Below are positions 16,966 through 26,627 of a stretch of 64,000 nt of DNA, piece after piece (positions within the stretch are counted from its first letter, which is position 1; each line of letters opens with the position of its first letter). Both the position numbers and the translations under genes were made by a program. The notes beneath the pieces are model-generated. The model did not search any database, was not told the origin of the DNA, and was given only the letters and a program-made list of their open reading frames with translations. The stretch lies in assembly GCA_035489435.1 (NCBI GenBank), contig DATHKG010000046.1. The stretch is one strand, 5' to 3'. This stretch comes from DATHKG01 sp035489435. GTDB taxonomy: Bacteria > Bacteroidota > Bacteroidia > Chitinophagales > Chitinophagaceae.

Positions 16966-18222
16966 ATGGAAGTTCCAACCAATACAAGACCGTTGCTAAA
17001 TTTTGAGGCTGCAGCAAAACGGTTATATAAGATTATTAATCGCACGCCGCTCACTTATAATAACAATCTCAGCCGTAAGTATCAATGTGATGTGTATCTG
17101 AAAAGGGAAGATCTGCAGGTTGTACGCTCTTACAAACTGAGAGGCGCTTATAATATGATGAGTAGCCTCTCTGATGAAGACCTGCAACAGGGTGTTGTAA
17201 CAGCCAGCGCGGGTAATCATGCCCAGGGATTTGCCTATTCCTGCCGGAAATTGAATACACGGGGTGTTGTGTTTATGCCGATTATCACGCCAAACCAAAA
17301 AGTTAAACAAACGAAAATGTTTGGTGCGGATAATATTGAAGTGAAGCTGGTTGGCGATACGTTTGATGATTGTGCAATTGCGGCAAAACAGTATACGGAA
17401 GATAATGGAATGACTTTTATTCCCCCATTCGATGACTACCGGATTATCGAGGGCCAGGCAACAGTCGGGCTTGAAATTTTACAGGATAAGTCAGATATCG
17501 ATTTCCTGTTTATGCCTGTCGGTGGTGGAGGACTTAGTGCCGGAGTCGGATCTTATTTTAAAACTTATTCTCCTAAAACAAAACTGATTGGCCTTGAACC
17601 GGAAGGTGCACCATCAATGCTTGCTGCCTTCAAGGCGGGCCATCCGGTTACCCTTGAAAATATCGAAAGATTTGTTGATGGTGCTGCAGTAAAACGTGTT
17701 GGCGAATTAACATATTCTATCTGTAAGGATGTACTGGACGGCATGCACCTGGTTCCGGAAGGAAGGATATGTTCAACAATATTGCAGCTATACAATGAGG
17801 ACGCAATTGTTGTGGAACCCGCCGGGGCAATGTCTATTTCTGCGCTGGATGATTTCACGGATCAGATCCGTGGCAAACAGGTTGTTTGTATTGTAAGCGG
17901 AAGTAACAATGATATAGACAGGATGCAGGAAATAAAGGAGCGTAGCCTGCAATATGAAGGGCTCAAACATTATTTTCTTATACGTTTCGCGCAACGGCCC
18001 GGTGCTCTGAAAGAGTTCGTGAACCATGTACTCGGACCGGATGATGATATCACCAGGTTTGAATATATGCAAAAACACAATAAAGAAACAGGCCCGGCAC
18101 TTGTTGGAATAGAATTGAAAAGCAAAAAAGACTATGAAGTATTGTTGCTTAATATGCAGCGCTACAACATCACTTTTACAGAACTCAATAAAAATGACAG
18201 TCTTTTCGGTTACCTCGTTTAA
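16966..18222 (+). CDS. ilvA: Threonine ammonia-lyase (threonine deaminase), biosynthetic
   Basis: Turns threonine into 2-oxobutyrate, the entry to isoleucine. 418 residues from ATG at 16966; a TTG at 16936 is in frame but lies inside a hairpin arm. Lys57 in SYKLRGAYN is the PLP lysine; the phosphate loop is GGGGLSAGVG. An ACT-like regulatory domain follows from about residue 325 (HYFLIRFAQRPGALKEFVNH to the end), only one, as in the short biosynthetic forms, so isoleucine feedback is likely. The last codons (DSLFGYLV, stop) are the first of four copies of a tandem repeat that continues downstream. Confidence 0.95.
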   Translation: MEVPTNTRPLLNFEAAAKRLYKIINRTPLTYNNNLSRKYQCDVYLKREDLQVVRSYKLRGAYNMMSSLSDEDLQQGVVTASAGNHAQGFAYSCRKLNTRGVVFMPIITPNQKVKQTKMFGADNIEVKLVGDTFDDCAIAAKQYTEDNGMTFIPPFDDYRIIEGQATVGLEILQDKSDIDFLFMPVGGGGLSAGVGSYFKTYSPKTKLIGLEPEGAPSMLAAFKAGHPVTLENIERFVDGAAVKRVGELTYSICKDVLDGMHLVPEGRICSTILQLYNEDAIVVEPAGAMSISALDDFTDQIRGKQVVCIVSGSNNDIDRMQEIKERSLQYEGLKHYFLIRFAQRPGALKEFVNHVLGPDDDITRFEYMQKHNKETGPALVGIELKSKKDYEVLLLNMQRYNITFTELNKNDSLFGYLV

Positions 18223-18332
18223 TAGTAAACGACACCTTTTCAGTTATCTCGTTTAATGAAAAACAACAGCCTTTCGGATACATCGTTTTATTAAAACCGA
18301 CATTCTTTTCAGTATCTCGTTCAATAATATTG
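18196..18332. repeat. Four tandem copies of the ilvA 3' end, about 34 bp each
   Basis: Copies begin near 18196, 18231, 18265 and 18299. The first encodes the last eight codons and stop of ilvA (core CTTTTCGGTTACCTCGTTTA); the others are diverged non-coding versions (CTTTTCAGTTATCTCGTTTA and similar). The period is 34-35 bp. Confidence 0.85.
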
Positions 18333-18376
18333 TAGAGCAGTTATAAGTGTAATCATTTATATATTATATATTTAAT

Positions 18377-18406
18377 GCCTCCCGGCTTTTCCAGGGGGGC
18401 TTTTTT
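18377..18406 (+). terminator. Terminator of the ilv operon
   Basis: Stem GCCTCCC/GGGGGGC (18377-18383 and 18394-18400, one G-U pair) with a 10-nt loop and six T. It ends the leu-ilv cluster. Confidence 0.85.
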
Positions 18407-18574
18407 ATGATTGTTGGCAGATAGATGGTGATGATCGTTCTATAGCCATTCCTGCCGATAAGAACCCGGTTGTTCGAAAGCTTGCAACAAAGGGAATTTT
18501 TATATAATTTGGAGCCGCCTTTAATTCTGCCCGCTTTGAATTTTGGTCCAACTTGCAGAAGCCGGCCCTATCTT

Positions 18575-19339
18575 ATGAAAACTATGAAAACAATCCTTTC
18601 AGTTCTTCCGCTGCTTTTATTTTTTACCTCCTGCGGAAAACAATCGGACAACTGTGCCGAAATTCAGCAAATTAAAATCACGGGAGGTAAAGACAGCTAT
18701 TATGTAGGGGATACACTAGACCTCAAAACAAATCTGCTTGCAACCAGCGCCCTGTATATCTGGCATCTTGGAGAGAACCCGAACACCATTTCGGGTGGCC
18801 CGGGATATTTTAACCCCGCGGTTTCAAAACGAGATCAGGGCTGGTATTATCTCAGTGTAGGTAATGGAGACTGCCCTTCTCAATTTGATAGCATATATAT
18901 CAAAGTCATTAACCTGCCCGCAGTTGCTCCTTGTTCTGTCGTCACAAATACAGCATCCTTTTCCTCGATACCAGATATACAATTTTCATCTGTCACAGTT
19001 GAGAGAGATGGTTTATATGGACGAAGAACCATGACCGGTTATTATGGCCCGGGTTATCCGAATCTGAACATTCATTTCAATATGTATTGGGATTTTCTCG
19101 AACCGGAAGATGGCATCTATACAATTGAAAGTTCGACTGCACTTTCTGACTATAATCCATATTCAATCTACATATCATCTAAATATAGTGAGGTTGTGTT
19201 TAGCTCTGGTCCCGGAAAAGCTTATGTGACGCACGTAAACGGCAAACTTACAGTAACATTTTGTGATATAGAATTTGTAGGAACCTGGGGAATAAACACT
19301 TATAAAACAACAGGGTCAGGTATGATGACCGCGCCTTAA
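18575..19339 (+). CDS. Lipoprotein with Ig/PKD-like region, unknown function
   Basis: 254 residues from ATG at 18575. The signal peptide MKTMKTILSVLPLLLFFTSC ends in a lipobox with Cys at residue 20. Residues about 35-110 (DSYYVGDTLDLKTN...YIWHLGE...DQGWYYLSVGNGDC) resemble an Ig-like or PKD-like beta-sandwich. The rest is beta-rich and rich in Tyr, Ser and Gly, without a motif I recognise. An open frame extends 35 codons upstream but lacks signal character. Probably anchored to the outer membrane or periplasmic side. Confidence 0.75.
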   Translation: MKTMKTILSVLPLLLFFTSCGKQSDNCAEIQQIKITGGKDSYYVGDTLDLKTNLLATSALYIWHLGENPNTISGGPGYFNPAVSKRDQGWYYLSVGNGDCPSQFDSIYIKVINLPAVAPCSVVTNTASFSSIPDIQFSSVTVERDGLYGRRTMTGYYGPGYPNLNIHFNMYWDFLEPEDGIYTIESSTALSDYNPYSIYISSKYSEVVFSSGPGKAYVTHVNGKLTVTFCDIEFVGTWGINTYKTTGSGMMTAP

Positions 19340-19527
19340 CATGATGCGATAGCTTTTCATATATACATCATTTGATAAAATGTAAGGCATAAATAAAATG
19401 TAAGGGCATAAATAAAATTGAATGTGATAAAATATAAGTTTAATCACATAAACAATTCAAGATCGCCTGTAAAAGCTTTATTATACAACATAAATTCAGA
19501 AACTTATTAACTCCTTAACTCCGATCA

Positions 19528-21138
19528 ATGACTAAACCCCTTTTTCTTTTAGCTGCCGGCTTTTTATCCATCAGCTACACCGGTGCATACGCACAAAACT
19601 CAAAGTTCAATTTTAAGCTTGGCCAGGAATATGATCTGCCACGCAAGACCGAGGACCTAGCATTTTTCGGGAACGAAAAAGATGGACTGGTTAACCTGTC
19701 CATTAAGAAAGAAGAATTAATAGTCGTTCGTTTCAATCCTAAGACTTTAAACAAATCGCTTGAACAAAAAATTGATCTTGATGTAACAAGGAATTTTAAC
19801 AGCGAAATCCTGGCTGATTTCAGTAATAACAATTATTTCTGGCTGCACAGCGATTGGGATAAAAGTTCAGAAACAGAGATGTTGTTCTACGACAAAATAA
19901 ATGTGCAGACCGGCAAGATCGCGGAAGCGAATCGAAAGATGTTCGAAACTTCCAAAATTGCAGGAAGTAAAATGCCGCGGGGTTTTTATGGGGCAAAAAC
20001 AACAGATAAATACGAATTCGACTTTGACGTTGAACGGAAAATTCTTTGCGTCAGTTATCGCCTTACGCCAGAAACCCGGAACGATAAAAAGAACTTCGAC
20101 AAAATTGGTTTCCAGGTTTTTGATAACAACATGAAAAAGATCTGGGGCAATGAATTTACAATGCCGTATACCGAGGCTGTTATGGACAATTCCGATTTCT
20201 CGGTAGATTCAAAGGGAAATGGTTATCTGCTGGCAAAAGTTTACGAATCTGAAAAGCGTAAGGAAATGGATAAGAGTACCGGTAAACCGGGATATCATTA
20301 TGAAGTTCTGAAATTTACCAAAGACAGTAAAAAAATCATTTCTATACCTGTTACAGTCGACGAAAATTATATCCGTGAAACCACGATAACAGAAAATTCC
20401 CTTAATGAAATGATTATTGCCTGTACATACAGTAAGAAATCAAAAGGTGCGGGTACGGATGGTATATTCCTATCCACCATCGATAAAGATAATAAACTAG
20501 TAAAGTATAAAAATGGGTATTATGAATTTCCCAAAGAGGAGCTCGCCAAATTTGAGTCAGCCAGGAGCAGGAGAAAAATTGAAAAGAACGATGATTATGA
20601 AGCGAAAAATCTAAAGGTAAGAGATGTGATCGTTGAGAAAGACGGCGGCATCCTGATTACCTGTGAAGAGTACCAGGTAATACAACATTATTCTACATCT
20701 TCCTCCGGCTATACCAGGATCACCTACACTTATTATTATGAAGACATATTTGCCGCCCGCGTTAATGCAAGTGGTGCTTTTGAGTGGATGCGTAAGATTC
20801 CGAAAAGGCAAAGAGGTTCGGCCGGTCGCGGTACTATGGGCTTTAAACTTATCAATGACGAAACAGGATATTACTTTCTCTATCTTGATAATCTTAAAAA
20901 TCTTAAACTTCCCGAAGATGAAGTTCCAAGATATCACCTGGATGGATTTGGTGGCCAGGTGATCGTTTCAAAGATTACCAAAGATGGTAAGGTCAGCAAG
21001 GATTTATTATTTGATACACGGGAAGAAGACATCATGATTTTCCCATCCCAATTCTATAAAATCGATGGCGATCGCTTTATTGGTAGAGCCCGACTAAAAA
21101 AGAATTTGTTTCAACCGCTCTTAATCACAACCAATTAG
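19528..21138 (+). CDS. Secreted beta-rich hypothetical protein
   Basis: 536 residues with a clear signal peptide (cleavage likely after GAYAQ, about residue 23). The mature part alternates short strands with Lys- and Asp-rich turns (FFGNEKDGLVNLSIKKEELIV, GNGYLLAKVYESEKRKEMD, KDGGILITCEEYQ), suggesting a beta-propeller-like repeat fold. No catalytic motif or sorting domain was seen, and I do not recognise the family. It is convergent with the SusD gene. Confidence 0.75.
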   Translation: MTKPLFLLAAGFLSISYTGAYAQNSKFNFKLGQEYDLPRKTEDLAFFGNEKDGLVNLSIKKEELIVVRFNPKTLNKSLEQKIDLDVTRNFNSEILADFSNNNYFWLHSDWDKSSETEMLFYDKINVQTGKIAEANRKMFETSKIAGSKMPRGFYGAKTTDKYEFDFDVERKILCVSYRLTPETRNDKKNFDKIGFQVFDNNMKKIWGNEFTMPYTEAVMDNSDFSVDSKGNGYLLAKVYESEKRKEMDKSTGKPGYHYEVLKFTKDSKKIISIPVTVDENYIRETTITENSLNEMIIACTYSKKSKGAGTDGIFLSTIDKDNKLVKYKNGYYEFPKEELAKFESARSRRKIEKNDDYEAKNLKVRDVIVEKDGGILITCEEYQVIQHYSTSSSGYTRITYTYYYEDIFAARVNASGAFEWMRKIPKRQRGSAGRGTMGFKLINDETGYYFLYLDNLKNLKLPEDEVPRYHLDGFGGQVIVSKITKDGKVSKDLLFDTREEDIMIFPSQFYKIDGDRFIGRARLKKNLFQPLLITTN

Positions 21139-21151
21139 AAAAAAATATGAA

Positions 21152-21273
21152 ATATGAATTATGAGTTATGAAATCAGTTATGAAATGCAAATTATGAGAT
21201 ATGACTGCTTCATAAAGCACTCATATTTCACTCACTCATAACTGATTTCATAATTCATAACTCATAATTCATT
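21152..21273. repeat. Palindromic intergenic element (ATGAATTATGAGTTATGA family)
   Basis: The left arm (about 21152-21190) and right arm (about 21233-21273) are inverted copies that both contain ATTATGAGTTATGA and GAAATCAGTTATGA words. It fills the space between two convergent genes and could act as a bidirectional stem-loop. Confidence 0.8.
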
Positions 21274-21280
21274 TCTCTGT

Positions 21281-22720
21281 TTACCTATCCCAGAACAACT
21301 TCGTTGTTACTGCATCGCCGCCAATTGATTGCGAAGCTGATGTGTAATTGACTTCATTGAGATTTTGCTCGTTAAACGGATAAGTGTATCGAACAGGAAT
21401 GTCTGTAATGGCAGAAGCTGGTTTCACCAAAACCGGTGCATCGAGCCTGCGCCAGTGGACCCACTCATCAAACGAACGTAGGTATAAAGCAAGCCAAAGC
21501 TGTGTACCAATTTTTTGTTTGTAATTACCCGCTGCAGTAACATAGTTGACCGCAGGGTTGGCAAGATAAGTCGCTACCTGTGCTTCCGTTCCACCCCAAT
21601 ACGCAATAGATGCCCTAACCGCATTACTGTAATGTTGTGCAGCCGTACCGCCCACATTCATTCCTCTTTCAACAGCTTCAGCAAGTAAAAATTCAACCTC
21701 AGCATAATCCATGATAACACTGGGAAGATCAGCCGCCAACGTTTTGTCGCTCATATGCGAAAAGTTACTAAATGTATTACCCGCCCCATAAATACCTCCG
21801 GAATAAGTTCCATTCGGACCGAGTGTAAACCAGAATGGTCTCCTGGGATCATTCAATGGATTCATCACATTGATAATTGTATTTGAGGGTACATAATCAT
21901 TTCGATTGCTTTGCACAAGATTGGTCCAGATAGGATTTGTGTTAGGTGGAGTCGTAAGATAATTGAAAACGGCATTGTCATCATTTGATTCAAACACATC
22001 AGGGGCAGAAGCTTCCACTTCTTTCTTTGATCTTGCAGCGTCGATGTCCGCTAGCAGGATCCCGAACCGAAGTCGCAGTGAATTGGCAAACTTGTACCAG
22101 GCTTCCATATCACCATCGTAAATCAGATCACCGGAGCCAAAACTTTCGCCGGTTAAGTCCATATTGCTGATCGCATCATTAAGACTATCAAGCAATGAAT
22201 AATAGATGGTACGCTGGGGATCATATTTCGGAGTGGTGTTTTCAATATTCAGTGCTTCTGAATAGGGAATATCACCGAAAGTATTTACCAGCACATAGTA
22301 AGCATGTGCTTTGCTTACTTTCACAATTGCCAGCCTGTTTTGTTGGGCAACCTTCTCTTCGTCGAGCAACGGAGTTTCAGCAGCAATTAAATTTTGTGCT
22401 TCTCCAAGGTCTTTTAATACATCCCGGTAGATGATGGTCCACCAGTTTTGTGGTATGTTCCTGTTGCCGAGATCATACCTGCTTTCTTGCGGATAGGTAG
22501 TTGCTGCCCAGTACTGAACAATAAACTCGAAAACATTATTGTTTACATTCGGAGTTGTTATTATATCTGCGAAATTCTTTTGTGCATTTGAGAACAACAT
22601 ATCTCCGGGCACAACCAGCGCCTGTTTTGAATTAACATTCAGGTTATGCATATCTTTCCGGCAGCCGGAGAAGATAAAAATCGCAACGAGAAATGTGGTT
22701 GGAAAAATTAGCTTTTTCAT
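21281..22720 (-). CDS. SusD/RagB-like outer-membrane lipoprotein
   Basis: 479 residues from ATG at 22720. The lipoprotein signal MKKLIFPTTFLVAIFIFSGC is followed by the first TPR-like helices of the SusD fold (FADIITTPNVNNNVFEFIVQYWAATTYPQE, then VKVSKAHAYYVLVNTFGDIPYSEAL). It resembles the SusD_2 group. A longer open frame upstream overlaps the end of the SusC gene and is not needed. SusD proteins form the substrate-capturing lid on the SusC transporter; its start is 10 bp downstream of that gene, so the two form one unit. The substrate cannot be told: no glycosidase or peptidase genes are adjacent. Confidence 0.93.
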   Translation of the reverse strand: MKKLIFPTTFLVAIFIFSGCRKDMHNLNVNSKQALVVPGDMLFSNAQKNFADIITTPNVNNNVFEFIVQYWAATTYPQESRYDLGNRNIPQNWWTIIYRDVLKDLGEAQNLIAAETPLLDEEKVAQQNRLAIVKVSKAHAYYVLVNTFGDIPYSEALNIENTTPKYDPQRTIYYSLLDSLNDAISNMDLTGESFGSGDLIYDGDMEAWYKFANSLRLRFGILLADIDAARSKKEVEASAPDVFESNDDNAVFNYLTTPPNTNPIWTNLVQSNRNDYVPSNTIINVMNPLNDPRRPFWFTLGPNGTYSGGIYGAGNTFSNFSHMSDKTLAADLPSVIMDYAEVEFLLAEAVERGMNVGGTAAQHYSNAVRASIAYWGGTEAQVATYLANPAVNYVTAAGNYKQKIGTQLWLALYLRSFDEWVHWRRLDAPVLVKPASAITDIPVRYTYPFNEQNLNEVNYTSASQSIGGDAVTTKLFWDR

Positions 22721-22730
22721 ACTTCGCGGT

Positions 22731-25700
22731 TTAAAATTTAAATCTGACATTAAAGCCATAAGTTCTGTACAGGGGATAACTGCCAACCTGGAAGCCTTGA
22801 ACATTACCAGAGCTTCCGGTATCTTCCGGATCTGCATCAGGAAGATTTTTATGCACCATCCAAAGATTTCTACCGAACAGTGACACATCAATGCCTTTAA
22901 CCGGCGCGAGACGGTCAGACATACGTTTCGGAATTGACCAGGTAAGATTTGCTTCTCTCAGCTTGATAAAGCTTGCATCATAAACCACGCTTTTATTAGG
23001 GAAGTTGTTATAGCCATATCCCCTGAGCCCTGTCAGGATTACACGCTGTGTATTTTCTGTACCATCTTCGAGGACACCTGGAAAGATAAGACCGCCACCT
23101 TCTGCGACTGAATTTCGTACCGGGTTCCCAAGATCATTTAGTCCTGACTGCGCCTCGTAGAGACCAGTACCCTGGCCATACCACTGATCGATGGAATAAA
23201 TAGAACCACCCTGGCGACCATCGAACAAAAAGCTAAATGAAAGGTCTTTGTAAGTGATAATGTTATTGATACCACCAACCCAGTCAGGGTTAATATTTCC
23301 AATGATATTGTTGGTAGTTTGAGATACAACATAGTAACCATCGTCACCAACAATCGGGCGTCCGGTTTTTTCATCATACACATAATCATTGCCCCTCAAT
23401 GTTCCAAAAGGTTCACCAACTGCCGCATTCAAAGTGACACCGCCCTGGAATGAACCAATTACAATATTCTGGGTTCCGCCAATCAGGCTTTTTACTTCGT
23501 TTCTGGTCCTCGTCCAATTGGTATTTATGGTCCAGCTGAAATCTGGTGTTCGAACCGGTACAAGTGTCAATGATACTTCCCAGCCCCTGTTCTCAACATC
23601 ACCTGCATTGATAATTCTTGTGCTATAACCAGTGGAGCCAGATACTGTCACCGGAATGATCTGGTCAACAGTATTTGTTTTGTAGTAGGTAAGATCCAGG
23701 GAAACCCGGCTTTTTAATAAACTTAATTCGAGTCCCGCTTCATAGCTCCGGGTTCTTTCAGGTTTTAACTCAGGGTTCCTTCTTTGATTGGAAACGGAAA
23801 ACAAAGGAACACCTCCATATGGTGTTGGCTGATCATAACTGTTAGTAGTGTAATCCCATGGCGCAGGGCTTCCAACTTCTGCATAGTTGAGTCTTACCTT
23901 ACCCTGGTTCAGCCAGGTAACATTTGGTAACAGTTTCGAAAATATAAATCCACCGGAAACCGAAGGATAAAAATACTGGTTGTTTCCTTCTGGTAATGTT
24001 GAAGACTGGTCTGTCCTGGCAGTAAGATCTAATACCAGTAACTGGTTATATGAAAGGGTTGCACCTGCAAATACACCACCCACTTCAACACGCTGATCTA
24101 CTTCTGTAGGAGCATTGATGGGATTTGCTGAATTAGATAATGCATATAAACCGGGAATTATCAAACCGCCATTCGTGCTTGCTAATATTGAGTTTATATG
24201 ATTCTGCCGGAGATTACCACCAACCAGCGCTTTTAGATTTAATTTATCGGTGAGGTTTTTATCAAAATTTGCAATCAGGTCGTAGTTATATTCCCTGAAT
24301 GTCTGGTTGAAGCGACTATAGCTACCAATATTAACTGAAGCATAACCATCTCTTTCTTCCTGCAGTTGATCATAGCTATCTATGGATGCACGTCCAAGAA
24401 TATTCAACCAATCAGTTACCTGGTAATTTATGCTTGCTATTCCGAATAACCGGTACCTGTTATCGTTTGAGAAGCTTTCATAACGGGTATAATATGGATT
24501 ATCCCAATATATAGGACCAAGGTCATCCGGAGGTCCGGACATGTTCCAGGTTATATTATCTTTTGTGAGGTTCCAGGCATTTTCAAGTTCCTTCACATCC
24601 ACATTCATCTGCCACCATTGCCTGAAATGCCCGGCAAGACTTCTTGCATCAGAATAACCACTACCGTATCTTCCAACACCTTTTACCTTAGAAAAATTTA
24701 CTGTTGCATTAGCAGTCAGTTTGCTGGTAATATTATAAGAAGCCTGCAGGTTGATAATGTCTTTTGATATTCTGCTGTTCGGCATTATACCTTTGTCATC
24801 ACTCCTGGTGTATCCTAATTTAAAAGTACCTCTGTCTCCGCCACCATCCACAAATAAACTTACATTGGAAGAAAGGGGGTTTTCAAAAAAACTTGTCGGA
24901 TCATTTGGTGCGGCAACATAAGGAGTGGCCTTGCGGTAGCTTGGAAGCCTTGGATCAAAAGCACTCCATTGGTATACCGATAAATTTGGATCGAACCTTG
25001 CACCAAAAGATGCGTCTTCAGTTGTTGGGATCACAAGATCACGTACACCATCTCCATTTGCATCAATATAAAGGAAGCGTTCATTGGGTGAAGGTGGTGA
25101 ATCTGAATAAGTATAGAAATCAGGATCATAATAACCTCCACCATATTCATGCTGGTATTTGACCCAGGTAGATTTATCCATGCTACCTGTACCGCCTCCG
25201 ATATTTAATGTAACACCAAGTCCGCGTCTGCCTTTTTTTGTAGTAATCAGAATTACTCCATTTGCAGCACGTGAGCCATATAAAGCGGTAGAGGCTGCAC
25301 CTTTCAACACATTCACTGATTCCACATCATCCGGATTGATGTCTGCAGCCGCATTACCATAATCGAATCCACCCCGGCCATTTTGCTGGTTTGCTGTATT
25401 GGTGTTTGCGTTGTTCGCGGGTACTCCATCAATTACAACCAATGCCTGGTTTTCGCCAGTGATAGATTTGTAACCACGAAGAATAATGTTGGTTGATCCT
25501 CCCATGGTGTTGTTCTGCTTTATCTGCAGACCTGCCACTTTTCCCGACAAGGCATTCGCAAAATTGGTTGTCCTTACTTTAGTTAGTTCTTCACCTTTTA
25601 CCTGTTGTGCAGCATAGGGTAATTCATTTTTATTTCTCCTTATACCGAGTGCCGTCACAACAACTTCAGAAAGTGCATCCGGATTTTCCATCGTTACTTC

Positions 25701-25964
25701 AATGATAGCAGAATTGCCTATAGTTACGTTTGTGTCTTGAAAACCTGCAGCGGAAATTACCAGCACTACACCAGGGGCTGCCTGGATGGAGAATCGCCCC
25801 GCTGAATCCGCTGCTACTGCCGTGTTGGTGTTTTGAATTTTTATTGTCGCGTAAGGAATCGGATTTCCCAGGTTATCTTTCACCTGGCCTGATACCGACG
25901 ATGATTGTGCATTCGCGAATAGGCATAGGAGTAGTGCTCCTATAATAGACAAGATTTTTCTCAT
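22731..25964 (-). CDS. SusC/RagA-type TonB-dependent outer-membrane transporter
   Basis: 1077 residues. Signal peptide about 1-19 (ending FANAQ), then a carboxypeptidase-regulatory-like beta-sandwich (about 23-95; VSGQVKDNLGNPIPYATIKI), a TonB-box-like stretch near SEVVVTALGI, the plug domain (TTNFANALSGKVAGLQI, GGSTNIILRGY, ALVVIDGVPAN, VLKGAASTALYGSRAANGVI) and a large beta-barrel ending in Phe (GFNVRFKF). It imports oligomers or peptides captured by the SusD partner, driven by TonB-ExbBD. No sigma/anti-sigma or hybrid two-component regulator is adjacent. Confidence 0.96.
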   Translation of the reverse strand: MRKILSIIGALLLCLFANAQSSSVSGQVKDNLGNPIPYATIKIQNTNTAVAADSAGRFSIQAAPGVVLVISAAGFQDTNVTIGNSAIIEVTMENPDALSEVVVTALGIRRNKNELPYAAQQVKGEELTKVRTTNFANALSGKVAGLQIKQNNTMGGSTNIILRGYKSITGENQALVVIDGVPANNANTNTANQQNGRGGFDYGNAAADINPDDVESVNVLKGAASTALYGSRAANGVILITTKKGRRGLGVTLNIGGGTGSMDKSTWVKYQHEYGGGYYDPDFYTYSDSPPSPNERFLYIDANGDGVRDLVIPTTEDASFGARFDPNLSVYQWSAFDPRLPSYRKATPYVAAPNDPTSFFENPLSSNVSLFVDGGGDRGTFKLGYTRSDDKGIMPNSRISKDIINLQASYNITSKLTANATVNFSKVKGVGRYGSGYSDARSLAGHFRQWWQMNVDVKELENAWNLTKDNITWNMSGPPDDLGPIYWDNPYYTRYESFSNDNRYRLFGIASINYQVTDWLNILGRASIDSYDQLQEERDGYASVNIGSYSRFNQTFREYNYDLIANFDKNLTDKLNLKALVGGNLRQNHINSILASTNGGLIIPGLYALSNSANPINAPTEVDQRVEVGGVFAGATLSYNQLLVLDLTARTDQSSTLPEGNNQYFYPSVSGGFIFSKLLPNVTWLNQGKVRLNYAEVGSPAPWDYTTNSYDQPTPYGGVPLFSVSNQRRNPELKPERTRSYEAGLELSLLKSRVSLDLTYYKTNTVDQIIPVTVSGSTGYSTRIINAGDVENRGWEVSLTLVPVRTPDFSWTINTNWTRTRNEVKSLIGGTQNIVIGSFQGGVTLNAAVGEPFGTLRGNDYVYDEKTGRPIVGDDGYYVVSQTTNNIIGNINPDWVGGINNIITYKDLSFSFLFDGRQGGSIYSIDQWYGQGTGLYEAQSGLNDLGNPVRNSVAEGGGLIFPGVLEDGTENTQRVILTGLRGYGYNNFPNKSVVYDASFIKLREANLTWSIPKRMSDRLAPVKGIDVSLFGRNLWMVHKNLPDADPEDTGSSGNVQGFQVGSYPLYRTYGFNVRFKF

Positions 25965-26627
25965 GTTACAAGTATTTAATTTAGTTGCTACTTAGTTGAA
26001 GACCATAGACATTCTTATTTCATTTCACAATGTTCATAGAACACGAATAGAAATCGATGGCATTATCCGGGAGAGAGGCCGGTAATGACGTCATAATGTG
26101 GTTGTGTGCGATGACTGACGAGTAGTGAGAAAATTATTTATAAATACGGTGTAGCCTGAAGGGGGGTAAAGGTTAGACAGATCGTTTAAGTCAGCTGCTG
26201 CATATCGCAAACATTTTTTAATATTTGTCTCCTGGCACCCCGGTTACCTGGACGAAATTTACAGGAGAAGGAAACTGGGTTTGCGAATGAACTATACTGC
26301 CTGCCTGGTGTTATAAGTTTAATCCTTGCTAAAGATCTTTCGGGGTCTACCCAACCCGTTTCATTATTATTTTAATGCCGGTTAACCATTATTGTTCCGG
26401 AATATGCACAGCAAAATTTCAGCCTGCTGATTAACAGTGTAAAGCGGTCCGGATTGTGCATGTTTATCAACGATAATTTGGAGTTATTTGTGGAAAATTA
26501 TACGGCAGTATTCGAATTAATTGAATATTATTTCGTATTTTCATATGCTTGCTTGCTATGTTTCTTGATGCCTGTATGAAGAATTGACTATTTCATTGAA
26601 TATTATCAAACCAAAAATTAATCAACG
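25965..26627. other. Intergenic region between divergent susC and gltB
   Basis: 663 bp with no supported gene or RNA. It must hold the promoters of both neighbours. AT-rich stretches lie near gltB (TAATTTGGAGTTATTTG around 26475), but no clear TTG-N19-TAnnTTTG box was found. A TGACGTCA palindrome lies near 26086. Confidence 0.5.

Noticed and set aside
18196..18332. Four regular repeats that could suggest a CRISPR array
   Set aside because: Copies are directly adjacent with no unique spacers, they diverge strongly, and the first is the ilvA coding end; no cas genes are present.
22721..22891. Longer N-terminus for the SusD gene
   Set aside because: It overlaps the SusC 3' end and would bury the lipoprotein signal that starts at 22720.
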